A stretch of DNA of 37,066 nt from Acidobacteriota bacterium (GTDB taxonomy: Bacteria; Acidobacteriota; Polarisedimenticolia; Gp22-AA2). The stretch covers positions 1 through 37,066 of the forward strand of contig JAGYID010000019.1 of NCBI GenBank assembly GCA_018606725.1, read 5' to 3'. Shown piece by piece: positions 25,299-32,908 of the stretch (position 1 is the stretch's first letter; each line of letters begins with the position of its first letter). A program made the translations under genes and the position numbers. The notes under the pieces were generated by a model. The model worked only from the letters and a program-made list of their open reading frames with translations, was not told the DNA's origin and searched no databases.

Positions 25299-25967
25299 GT
25301 GAGGGAACGTCCGGACGTCGATGTGACCGCCCTGAAATTCCTGCCGCTGACCCCCGCCCGCTGGGACGATTTCGAGGACCTGTTCGGGGCCAACGGCGCC
25401 ACCGGAGGGTGCTGGTGTATGTACTGGAAGGTGCGGCGGTCACGCTGGGACGCCACGAAGGGTGCGGGCAACCGACGGGCCATGAAAGCGATCGTCGAGA
25501 CGGGGCCGCCTCCGGGGCTGCTCGCCTACCACGACCGCCACGCCGTCGGCTGGTGCGCCGTCGCGCCGCGGGAGACCTACCCCGGCCTGGCCCGGTCGCG
25601 CATCCTCAAGCCGGTGGATGATCGGCCGGTGTGGTCGGTCTCCTGCGTGTTCGTCCGTCGGGGCTACCGGAAGGCTGGCATCAGCCGGGGATTGCTGCGG
25701 GCGGCCGCCGATTACGTGCGCCGGAACGGAGGCCGGATCGTCGAAGGCTACCCGACCGAGCCGCGCCTGAGCCCGCAGGCCGACGCCTTCGTGTTCACCG
25801 GTATTGCGTCGGCGTTCCGCGCCGCCGGCTTCAGGGAGGTGGCGCGACGCTCGCCGACCCGGCCGATCATGCGCCTCGAGGTCGGCGGACCGGTCGCCGC
25901 CCGCCGGGCGGATGGCGGCGGGCCTACTCGAAGGCGGCGGCGATCGGCGCGCCGCCGGCGGGGTTGA
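25299..25967 (+). CDS. GNAT family acetyltransferase
   Basis: 222 residues from a GTG at 25299; a second in-frame GTG (25323) is possible. The start FLPLTPARWDDFEDLFGANGATGGCWCMYWKVRRSRWD is typical of a GNAT subgroup with a GGCWC motif. WSVSCVFVRRGYRKAGISRGLLRAAADYV (~110-138) is the beta4-alpha3 acetyl-CoA binding region. The substrate is unknown. The last 25 residues are Arg-rich (TRRRRRSARRRRG) and lie in the 44-nt overlap with the convergent gene at 25924, so they may be a read-through of that gene's complement rather than functional sequence. It starts 10 nt after the M3-like gene. Confidence 0.8.
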   Translation: MRERPDVDVTALKFLPLTPARWDDFEDLFGANGATGGCWCMYWKVRRSRWDATKGAGNRRAMKAIVETGPPPGLLAYHDRHAVGWCAVAPRETYPGLARSRILKPVDDRPVWSVSCVFVRRGYRKAGISRGLLRAAADYVRRNGGRIVEGYPTEPRLSPQADAFVFTGIASAFRAAGFREVARRSPTRPIMRLEVGGPVAARRADGGGPTRRRRRSARRRRG

Positions 25968-27087
25968 ATTTCCTGTCGTCCAGGCCGAACAGTCGGATCA
26001 CCGTCGCCGCCACGTCCGACTGGGTGACGGCGGCGGCCGGCCCGGCTTCACCCGTGCGGGGCGCGTCGGGTCCGATCACCGCAACCCAGATATCCTGCGC
26101 CCCTTCGATCGCCTCATCGTGCTCGATCCAGTCACGCGGGGTGAGGCCGCGCCCGTGGTCGGTGGTGAGGACGATGGTCGTCCGGCCGCGGTAGGCGTCG
26201 CTCGCCTGCAACGTCTCCCAGAGCACCCGCAGCCAGCCGTCGACGACGTGCATGTAGTCGAGCACCCGATCGTAGCGGCGGGCGTGCGCCCAGTCGTCGC
26301 TCTCGTCGAGGGCGATGTACAACAGGCGCGGGCGATGCATTTTCAGATACTCCAGGGCGATGTTGAAGGTCACCGCGTCGCTGCGGCCGGTTTCCCAACC
26401 CGTCATGATCTCATCCTGCAGGTCGCTGACCGCGGTCATGCGCGGCGTGGCGAGGGCCGGCGGGACCGGCTCGTAGCCGGCGTTGATGAAGAACGGCTCG
26501 GGGCGGCTGGCGGCGAGGGCGCGCATCTCCGCCCACGAAGCGACCACCGCCACCTGCGTGCGGCTGAGGCCGGCCTGCTCCTGGATGAACTCTAGGAAGG
26601 TGCGGTGCGGGTTGCGCTCGAACAGGCTCGCGTCGGTTTCCGGCTGCGGCTGGCCGGTGAGGATCTCGAGATACCCGGGCGTCGAGTAGCGGTGCGGGTT
26701 CCTGATCACGACGCTCGAGCCCTTCTCCCGGTTGCCGAGGACGACCCCCTGCGGCGCCAGCGTGCCCCAGAAGAACGGCAGCAGGGCGGCGCGCCGCCCG
26801 TCAGGAGTGTCGCGCCAGAAGCGCCGGCGGGCCCGCTCCAGGTCGTAGATGCCGGAGTCCTTCTCCTTCCTGGCGATCGTCCCGTCCATGCCGCCGAACA
26901 TCTCCTGGATGCGCCAGCCGTCGACGGTGATGAACACGACGTTTCTGGTCTTCAGCGGTCGCGACGCCCCGGGGGTCTCGCACGGTGTCTTCGGGATGAC
27001 GGAGCCGGGCAGGAGGACTCCCGGCAGCAGCAGGGCGAGAGCGATGAGAGGAGCGCGCCTGGCGCGCGCCGCCGGGCGCACGGTCAC
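25924..27087 (-). CDS. Alkaline-phosphatase-superfamily protein (sulfatase/phosphodiesterase-like), secreted
   Basis: 387 residues from a GTG at 27085-27087 that overlaps the aminotransferase stop (GTGA). The in-frame extension upstream lies inside that gene and is rejected. The signal sequence is RPAARARRAPLIALALLLPGVLLPGSVIP. Superfamily motifs: NVVFITVDGWRIQEMFGGMDG (first metal Asp and possible nucleophile region), IALDESDDWAHARRYDRVLDYMHVVD (second metal set) and IVLTTDHGRGLTPRDWIEHD (Asp-His pair). C-terminal VTQSDVAATVIRLFGL is typical of sulfatase-like folds. No Cys/Ser-x-Pro-x-Arg sulfatase signature is visible, so a phosphodiesterase or phosphotransferase is more likely than a sulfatase. 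Substrate unknown. Converges with the GNAT gene. Confidence 0.8.
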   Translation of the reverse strand: MTVRPAARARRAPLIALALLLPGVLLPGSVIPKTPCETPGASRPLKTRNVVFITVDGWRIQEMFGGMDGTIARKEKDSGIYDLERARRRFWRDTPDGRRAALLPFFWGTLAPQGVVLGNREKGSSVVIRNPHRYSTPGYLEILTGQPQPETDASLFERNPHRTFLEFIQEQAGLSRTQVAVVASWAEMRALAASRPEPFFINAGYEPVPPALATPRMTAVSDLQDEIMTGWETGRSDAVTFNIALEYLKMHRPRLLYIALDESDDWAHARRYDRVLDYMHVVDGWLRVLWETLQASDAYRGRTTIVLTTDHGRGLTPRDWIEHDEAIEGAQDIWVAVIGPDAPRTGEAGPAAAVTQSDVAATVIRLFGLDDRKFNPAGGAPIAAAFE

Positions 27088-28322
27088 TCCGTCGCGGCCC
27101 GCGCGATCCGGCCGCGCCGTTTGGCCGGTTCCGAGCCCGCCCGGCGGCCGCGTTTCGCCGGTCCCGTCCCGGCACCGGCCCCGACCCCGCCGCGCTGCAG
27201 CTCGGCGATGGTCAGGTCGATCCGCTTCAGCCCTTCGAGAGTGTGCTCGATGTCGTAGCCGTAGCCGACGCGGAGGTACTTGCCGATGCCGAAGTGCGTC
27301 CCCGGGGTGATCAGCACCGAGCGCTCCAGGCGCAACCTGTCGAACAGGGCGACCGGGGCGATCGGCAGGTTGTAGCGGATCGTGGCGATGGCGCCGGCGA
27401 GCGGCGGTATGCAGGTGAGGATGCCGTCGTGGGTGCCGATCCACTCCATCAGCCGCGGCAGATTGCGCCGGATGATCGTCCGGGTGCGCGCCAGGATCTG
27501 CTCGCGGCGCGCCGGCTCCATGGCGATCTGCGCCAGGCGCTCGGACAGCAGGGTCGGCGTCAGCGTCGTGTAGTCATGGTAGCGGCACAGATGGGCGAGC
27601 GTCTTCGGCGGCGCCACGATCCAGCCGATGCGCAGCCCCGGCATGCCGAACGCCTTCGACAGCCCGGCGGTGATGATGACCTTGTCGTAGCGGTCCCAGA
27701 AGGTCGGGCAGGTGCCGCCCGCCACCTCGGCGCCGCGATACACCTCGTCGGAGACGACCCAGGCGCCGACCCGATCGGCGGCGCGGATGATCTCCTCCAT
27801 CTCCTCCTCGGTCAGGACGGCGCCGGTCGGGTTGTTGGGATTGGTCACCAGGATGATCTTCGTCTTCCGGGTGACCGCCCGCTTCAGGCCGTCGACGTCC
27901 AGCGCCCATCGCGGCGTCCCGTCGCCGCGCCGCTCCACCAGCCGGAACGGGTCGGCGCCGGCCCCGTAGGCGCGCGCCAGGCCCCAGGTCTGCAGATAGT
28001 TCGGGATCATCACGGCCGCCCGGTCGCCCTTGTCGAGCAGGCCCCAGAAGGTCGTGTAGTTGGCCTCCGATCCGCCGTTGGTGACCATGACGTCGTCGCG
28101 CCTGGCGCCGTGGTAGAAGAGGGCGACCCGCTCGCGCAGCAGATCGGTGCCCATCGACGCCGGGTATTTCAGGCTCAGGCCGCGCAGCCAGGCGACATCC
28201 TGGGCGCCGCCCAGCAGGTCGTCGACCCGCAGCGGCTCGACGCCGCTCTCCGACAGGTTGAACTGCACCTCGTTCTCATACAGGCACTGCGTTCTTTCCA
28301 TGTGAAACAGATCGATGCGCAT
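27084..28322 (-). CDS. PLP-dependent aminotransferase, class I/II fold
   Basis: 412 residues from an ATG with a GGAGAG site; a long in-frame extension upstream is antisense to the DUF457-like gene and rejected. Opening MRIDLFHMERTQCLYENEVQFNLSESGVEPL marks a subgroup that includes capreomycidine-synthase-like enzymes. PLP motifs: VTNGGSEANYTTFWGLL, NPNNPTG (161-167), SDEVY (D192) and the Schiff-base lysine K223 in LSKAFGMPGLRIGW. The C-terminus is a basic Lys/Arg/Ala tail (~380-412). The substrate cannot be told from sequence. It is translationally coupled to the phosphatase-superfamily gene. A -10-like TATTCT lies on the minus strand at 28361-28366 with no good -35. It could in principle supply an acetylornithine aminotransferase step missing from the arg operon, but it does not resemble ArgD. 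Confidence 0.87.
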   Translation of the reverse strand: MRIDLFHMERTQCLYENEVQFNLSESGVEPLRVDDLLGGAQDVAWLRGLSLKYPASMGTDLLRERVALFYHGARRDDVMVTNGGSEANYTTFWGLLDKGDRAAVMIPNYLQTWGLARAYGAGADPFRLVERRGDGTPRWALDVDGLKRAVTRKTKIILVTNPNNPTGAVLTEEEMEEIIRAADRVGAWVVSDEVYRGAEVAGGTCPTFWDRYDKVIITAGLSKAFGMPGLRIGWIVAPPKTLAHLCRYHDYTTLTPTLLSERLAQIAMEPARREQILARTRTIIRRNLPRLMEWIGTHDGILTCIPPLAGAIATIRYNLPIAPVALFDRLRLERSVLITPGTHFGIGKYLRVGYGYDIEHTLEGLKRIDLTIAELQRGGVGAGAGTGPAKRGRRAGSEPAKRRGRIARAATE

Positions 28323-28469
28323 GGTCTCTCCGCGGCTCGGCCCGGTGGTGCGAGGCCCGCAGAATAGCAGAATTCGCGCGCCGTCGCGGCGCGCCCGCGC
28401 CGCGCCGCTGAAGTCGGGGGCCGGGGATGTCCGGCGGCGCGTTATGATCCGCGGCGCCGGAGGCGCCCC

Positions 28470-29114
28470 GTGTTCGTGGGACATTTCGCCGTCGCATTCG
28501 CCGCCAAGCGGGCCGCGCCGAGAACGTCGCTCGGCGTCCTGTTCGCCGCGGCGCAGTGGGCCGACCTGCTGTGGCCGTTCCTGCTCCTGGCCGGGGTCGA
28601 GGAGGTGCGCATCGATCCCGGCAACACCGCCTTCACGCCGCTGGCGTTCGTCCGCTACCCGATCTCCCACAGCCTGCTGACCGTCGCCGGCTGGAGCCTG
28701 TTGGCGGGCGGCGTCACCTGGTCCTTGACGCGGTACCGGGCCGGGGCGATCACCGTCGGCGCCGCCGTCGCCAGCCACTGGGTCCTGGACGCCGTCTCGC
28801 ACCGGCCGGACATGCCGCTATCGCCGTTCGGCCCGACGGTCGTCGGCCTCGGGCTGTGGAATTCGGTGCCGGCGACGATCGCCGTCGAGACAGCGATGTT
28901 CGTCACCGCCATCTGGCTGTATGCCACCGCCACCCGGCCGCGCGATGCCACCGGCCGGTACGCCCTCTGGTCGCTGGTCGCCTTCCTGTCGCTGACTTAC
29001 CTGGGCGCGTCGTTCGGCCCCCCGCCGCCGAACGTGCGCGCGCTGGCGTTCACCGGCATCGCCGGGTGGCTCCTGCCGTTCTGGGCGGCGTGGGCCGACC
29101 GCCACCGCGCCTGA
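28470..29114 (+). CDS. YdjM/DUF457-like membrane protein
   Basis: 214 residues from a GTG with GGAGG (28459-28463) and a TATGAT -10-like box (28443-28448). Five to six hydrophobic segments are seen. The opening FVGHFAVAFAAKRAAPRTSLGVLFAAAQWADLLWP, the mid motif YPISHSLL and HWVLDAVSHRPDMPL match the DUF457 (YdjM, 'membrane-bound metal-dependent hydrolase') family, whose conserved His/Asp residues are thought to bind a metal. The reaction is not established for the family. Divergent from the aminotransferase gene across a 147-nt gap. Confidence 0.78.
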   Translation: MFVGHFAVAFAAKRAAPRTSLGVLFAAAQWADLLWPFLLLAGVEEVRIDPGNTAFTPLAFVRYPISHSLLTVAGWSLLAGGVTWSLTRYRAGAITVGAAVASHWVLDAVSHRPDMPLSPFGPTVVGLGLWNSVPATIAVETAMFVTAIWLYATATRPRDATGRYALWSLVAFLSLTYLGASFGPPPPNVRALAFTGIAGWLLPFWAAWADRHRA

Positions 29115-29163
29115 TGCTCCGTCCTTTGTGCTACCCTCCCGGCGTTTCAAAGCGGAGGGCGCG

Positions 29164-31569
29164 ATGACCCGGCTCGCACAGTGGCGCGGACACGATCAAA
29201 GGGAAGGCTCACCGGCGAAGCGGCTCGCAACAACATGGCGCGGTGCAAGGACGCCGGCGATCCGGGCGCTCCTGGTTGCCGCGTCGTGGATGGCCGCGGG
29301 GGTCGCCGTGGCCGCCCCGCCGGCCGCAACGAACGCTGCGGCGACCGCCGCACAAACCGCGCCGGTCGCCGACGCCGCCCCCGGCCCACAGCCGCGCCTC
29401 GGATTCCTGGCGCCGCGCCGCGCCGCCGAAGCGCGCGCCGAGACGGCGTTCCTGGCCGTCCCGGCTCCCGAGCGCGCACGCGCCTGGCTGCACGCCCTCA
29501 CCGAAGAGCCGCATGTCGCCGGCACACCTCAAGACAAAGACACCGCCGACTACGTCCTGGCGCGCTTCCAGGAATTCGGCCTCAAGGCCGAGCTGGTGCA
29601 GTACGAGGTCCTGCTCAACTATCCGAAATCAGTGTCCCTGAAGTTGACGAAACCGGAGGCGGTCAGCCTGTCGCTGCGCGAGGAGGGCCAGGGGCGCGAC
29701 AAGGACTCGTGGAGCGAGTCCGCCTTCCCCGCCTTTCATGGTTACGGCGCCAGCGGCAAGGCGGCGGGCCAGGTGGTCTACGTCAACTACGGCACGCGCG
29801 AGGATTTCGAGCGGCTCGACGCCATGGGGCTGTCGGTCAAGGGACGCATCGCCCTTGTGCGCTACGGCAAAGTGTTCCGCGGCCTCAAGGTCAAGGAGGC
29901 CCAGACGCGCGGCGCCCGCGCCGTGATCATCTATTCCGACCCCGCGGACGACGGCTACATGAAGGGGGACATCTATCCCGACGGACCGATGCGCCCGTCG
30001 TCGGCGCTGCAGCGCGGCTCGGTGCAGTTCCTGTCGTCCGGCCCCGGCGACCCGACGACCCCGGGGTACGCGTCGAAGAAGGGGGTCAAGCGGGTCGCCT
30101 ACGAAGAGCTGACTGGGGTGCCGAAGATCCCGTCGCTGCCGCTGTCCTGGGGTGAGGCGACGAAAATCTTGAAGACGCTCGGCGGGCCGCGCGTGCCGGA
30201 CGACTGGCAGGGCGGCCTGCCGTTCGCCTATCACATCGGTCCGGGCGGCGCCGAGGTCGAGATGGACGTCGTCATGGACTACGCCCTGCGGCCGCTGTGG
30301 AACGTCATCGCCACCATCCCGGGCGCCGTCGAGCCGGACCGGGTCGTCGTGCTCGGCAACCACCGCGATGCGTGGACCTACGGCGCGGTAGACCCGAACT
30401 CCGGCACCGCCTCGATGCTGGAGACGGCGCGCGGCCTCGGGGCGGCGCTGAAGACAGGTTGGAAGCCGCGCCGGACGATCATGCTGGCCTCCTGGGACGG
30501 CGAGGAGTACGGGCTCGTCGGCTCGACCGAGTGGGTCGAGGACCGGCTCGCATGGCTGCAGACGAGCGCCGTCGCCTACGTCAACCTGGACGTCGCGGTC
30601 ACCGGCGGCGATCTCGACGTCAGCGGCGTGCCGTCGCTCCGCGATCTGCTGATCGAGGTCACCGCCGACCTTCCCGAGCCGCGTCACGGCGGCACCGTCC
30701 TCGACGACTGGCGCGGCCGCAGGCAGCGCGACTGGGCGAAGAACGAGCCGGCCTTCCCCGATCCGTCGACACAGCGCTTCGAGCTGCAGCTCGAGGCGCT
30801 CGGCTCCGGCTCCGACTACACCGCCTTCCTCGATCACGCCGGCATCGCCAGCGTCGATTTCACCTTCGAGGGGAGCTACGGCGTCTACCACGCCGTCTAC
30901 GACAACCTGTTTTGGATGGAGCAGTTCGGTGACCCGGAGTTTCTGTACCACACGGCGGCGGCGCGGCTGTACGGCCTGCTGGCGATGCGGCTGGCGTCCG
31001 CCGACATCGTGCCGCTGCGCTACGCCGCCTACGGCTCGGCACTGAGCCGCGAGCTCGAGCTGCTGCGCCGCGACGCGGTGCGTGATCGCCGCACCTGGGA
31101 GGCGGTGCAGGCGGCGCCCCCCGCCACCGTCGAGCCGGGATCGCAGGCGTCGGTCGAGGCGCGCCGGAAGCCGGCCCTGTCGCCGGATTTCGCGCCGCTG
31201 GCCGCCGCCATCGGCGAGCTGGCGACGCAGGGGGCCGACCTCGACCAGGCGCTGGCGCGTCTCGAACAGGAGGGACGCGACCTGCCGGCCGGCGATCTCG
31301 CCCGCCTCAACGATGCCATCGTGCGGGTGGAGCGCGCCTTCCTGTCCGCGGCGGGGCTGCCCGGGCGGCCATGGTTCCGGCACACGCTGTACGCCCCGGG
31401 CCTGACGACCGGCTATGCCTCGTGGCCGTTCCCCGGCGTCGTCCAGGCGCTGCGCGAGCGCGACGCCGACGCCCTGCAGGCGCAGATGCGCGTCGTAGTC
31501 GAGCGGATCAAGGACGGCACCGCGAAGGTCGCGGCCGCCCGGGCGATCGCCGAGGGAATCGCCCGCTGA
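29164..31569 (+). CDS. M28 peptidase, glutamate carboxypeptidase II-like, secreted
   Basis: 801 residues; the ATG at 29164 has a GGAGG site, and the extension from 29128 is rejected. An N-terminal signal segment (~32-51) is followed by an Ala-rich stretch. A protease-associated (PA) domain lies inside residues ~160-330. The di-zinc site is H400, D410, E447-E448, D476 and H576, with the same spacings (10, 37, 1, 28, 100) as human GCPII (H377, D387, E424-E425, D453, H553). The C-terminal helical dimerisation domain spans ~600-801. The segment equivalent to the GCPII arginine patch (GRARYT) reads VDFTFE here, so a preference for acidic residues at that site is unlikely. Probably a periplasmic exopeptidase. 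Confidence 0.92.
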   Translation: MTRLAQWRGHDQREGSPAKRLATTWRGARTPAIRALLVAASWMAAGVAVAAPPAATNAAATAAQTAPVADAAPGPQPRLGFLAPRRAAEARAETAFLAVPAPERARAWLHALTEEPHVAGTPQDKDTADYVLARFQEFGLKAELVQYEVLLNYPKSVSLKLTKPEAVSLSLREEGQGRDKDSWSESAFPAFHGYGASGKAAGQVVYVNYGTREDFERLDAMGLSVKGRIALVRYGKVFRGLKVKEAQTRGARAVIIYSDPADDGYMKGDIYPDGPMRPSSALQRGSVQFLSSGPGDPTTPGYASKKGVKRVAYEELTGVPKIPSLPLSWGEATKILKTLGGPRVPDDWQGGLPFAYHIGPGGAEVEMDVVMDYALRPLWNVIATIPGAVEPDRVVVLGNHRDAWTYGAVDPNSGTASMLETARGLGAALKTGWKPRRTIMLASWDGEEYGLVGSTEWVEDRLAWLQTSAVAYVNLDVAVTGGDLDVSGVPSLRDLLIEVTADLPEPRHGGTVLDDWRGRRQRDWAKNEPAFPDPSTQRFELQLEALGSGSDYTAFLDHAGIASVDFTFEGSYGVYHAVYDNLFWMEQFGDPEFLYHTAAARLYGLLAMRLASADIVPLRYAAYGSALSRELELLRRDAVRDRRTWEAVQAAPPATVEPGSQASVEARRKPALSPDFAPLAAAIGELATQGADLDQALARLEQEGRDLPAGDLARLNDAIVRVERAFLSAAGLPGRPWFRHTLYAPGLTTGYASWPFPGVVQALRERDADALQAQMRVVVERIKDGTAKVAAARAIAEGIAR

Positions 31570-31598
31570 TTCCTCAGGCGCTCATTCGCTGATTCGCC

Positions 31599-31628
31599 TT
31601 GACGCGCCGCTCTCGCATCTTCTATAAG
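31599..31628 (+). promoter_or_regulatory. Promoter of the outer-membrane barrel gene
   Basis: -35 TTGACG (31599-31604), 18-bp spacer, -10 TATAAG (31623-31628). Predicted start near 31635 leaves a leader of about 178 nt before the ATG at 31813, long for this genome. Confidence 0.65.
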
Positions 31629-31638
31629 GTATGCCGTT

Positions 31639-31669
31639 GCGGGGACCTTGTACCCCGCCGGTTGTTTTT
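31639..31669 (+). other. Hairpin plus T-rich tract at the 5' end of the barrel leader
   Basis: GCGGGG (31639-31644) pairs with CCCCGC (31653-31658) around an 8-nt loop, followed by CGGTTGTTTTT (31659-31669). It looks like a weak intrinsic terminator but sits just after the predicted transcript start of the barrel gene. It could end transcripts of the M28 gene (stop 31569), attenuate the barrel gene, or protect its 5' end. Confidence 0.45.
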
Positions 31670-31812
31670 CACCTCGACTGACACTTTCAACGTCCGTGGC
31701 CGCTGCCTGCCCGGAGAGCCCGGAGAAAGGAGGCGACGAACAGGACGATCTCCGCACGCAGCACCATGTCCCTCGCGCAGTATGCACAGTCATCCAATCA
31801 CGGAGGAACCTG

Positions 31813-32829
31813 ATGCAGCTGTCAAGAAAGATTCTCCTCTCGAAGGCCCTCGCGCTCGGCGCCCTGCTGGCGCTGGCAGCCTGGGCTCCCGCCGTCGCCG
31901 CCGGTCAGGATGATTTCAAGGGCTGGTTCGTGGCGCTGGACCTCGCCAACACGCAGCCGAACAGCCTCGACCAGAACTATGCGGCCGTCACCGATGTGGC
32001 GACCGGCTTTAGCGAACGCAAAGTGATGGAAAACGACGCCGACTTCACCTACAGGTTCGGAGTAGGGTACTCATTCGGCAAGAGTCTCGGCAGACTCTCC
32101 GTCGCCTACTGGAGCTTCGACAGCGAGGATATGGCAGGTGATACGACATACAACTATGTCTATCCGACGATATTCGGATACGGCTATAACCAGGGCGGCA
32201 GCTATGCGAGCTACAACTATCCCGTTACTTACGAAGCGACGTCGAAGGTGAAGGCCACCACGATTGACGTCAACTACGTCCGGCCCATGGCTGTCGGCGA
32301 AAAGTTCGCCGTCCGGTGGCTAGTCGGCCTCCGTTCCGCGACCTATGAGGAAGATCAGACGTTCGCTGCCGTCGACTACTATGCGTACACCACGTCCGAA
32401 GCGAAGCACATGAAATCAGACGCGTTCGGGGTCCGAGTCGGGGCGGGTGCCAGGTTCGGGTTCAACGAGCACTTCAGCATCGAAGGAAGTATGGTGATCT
32501 CGGTCCTGCAGGCAAACACCGATGCCGAGGCGAACCGGACAGCGTGGGACTTCCCCATCAATCCCCCTCCTTTGGAGGATCAGCACAAGACTTCCGACGA
32601 CAACGTGCGCGGCGAGATCCGCGACATCGATGTCCGCGCAGTCTGGTCGTACCAGATGCTCGATTACTACCTGGGATATTCGGTCTCGACCTGGGATGGC
32701 CTGGTGGCCGACCCGCTCAACGGCGGGGCCTGCTGCACGGTCGGTACCGCGACAGGCAGCAGCCGGGATACGATCGCCTTTAACAGCCTGCACGGAGGGG
32801 TCGTCTGGCGCTTCGGCAAGGGGAAATGA
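31813..32829 (+). CDS. Outer-membrane beta-barrel protein
   Basis: 338 residues; the ATG has GGAGG at 31802-31806, so it is preferred over the in-frame extension from 31648. The signal peptide is QLSRKILLSKALALGALLALAAWAPAVAA. The mature protein is rich in Tyr, Ser, Thr, Asn and Gly, with alternating strand patterns (FTYRFGVGYSFGKSLGRLSVAYWSF, ATTIDVNYVRPMAVGEKFAVRWLVGLRSATYEE, FGVRVGAGARFGFNEHFSIEGSMVIS) and ends in GGVVWRFGKGK. The last aromatic residue is four from the end rather than terminal, slightly off the usual barrel signal. It resembles single-barrel OMPs of the Legionella-type pore-forming group, but I am not sure of the family. Codon use is less GC-biased than its neighbours, fitting high expression or different ancestry. 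It has its own promoter, leader and terminator. Confidence 0.8.
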   Translation: MQLSRKILLSKALALGALLALAAWAPAVAAGQDDFKGWFVALDLANTQPNSLDQNYAAVTDVATGFSERKVMENDADFTYRFGVGYSFGKSLGRLSVAYWSFDSEDMAGDTTYNYVYPTIFGYGYNQGGSYASYNYPVTYEATSKVKATTIDVNYVRPMAVGEKFAVRWLVGLRSATYEEDQTFAAVDYYAYTTSEAKHMKSDAFGVRVGAGARFGFNEHFSIEGSMVISVLQANTDAEANRTAWDFPINPPPLEDQHKTSDDNVRGEIRDIDVRAVWSYQMLDYYLGYSVSTWDGLVADPLNGGACCTVGTATGSSRDTIAFNSLHGGVVWRFGKGK

Positions 32830-32879
32830 TCCGGGCGTTGTGACGTACTCCCAGGTTCAGAGCAAAGCACCAGATCTGG

Positions 32880-32908
32880 GGCGGCCCTGCGAGGCCGCCT
32901 CTTTTATT
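32880..32908 (+). terminator. Intrinsic terminator of the barrel gene
   Basis: GGCGGCC (32880-32886), loop CTGCGA, GGCCGCC (32893-32899), then TCTTTTATT. The T-tract touches the stop codon of the convergent gene (32908-32910). A perfect palindrome CCAGATCTGG (32871-32880) lies immediately before the stem. Confidence 0.85.

Noticed and set aside
27084..28322. Assignment of the aminotransferase as ArgD
   Set aside because: It belongs to the class I/II group with the ESGVEPL opening and NPNNPTG motif, whereas ArgD is a class III enzyme; it is also far from the arg operon and on the other strand.
31648..31812. Upstream extension of the barrel protein
   Set aside because: It lacks a ribosome site and would bury the signal peptide; the ATG at 31813 has GGAGG at the right distance.
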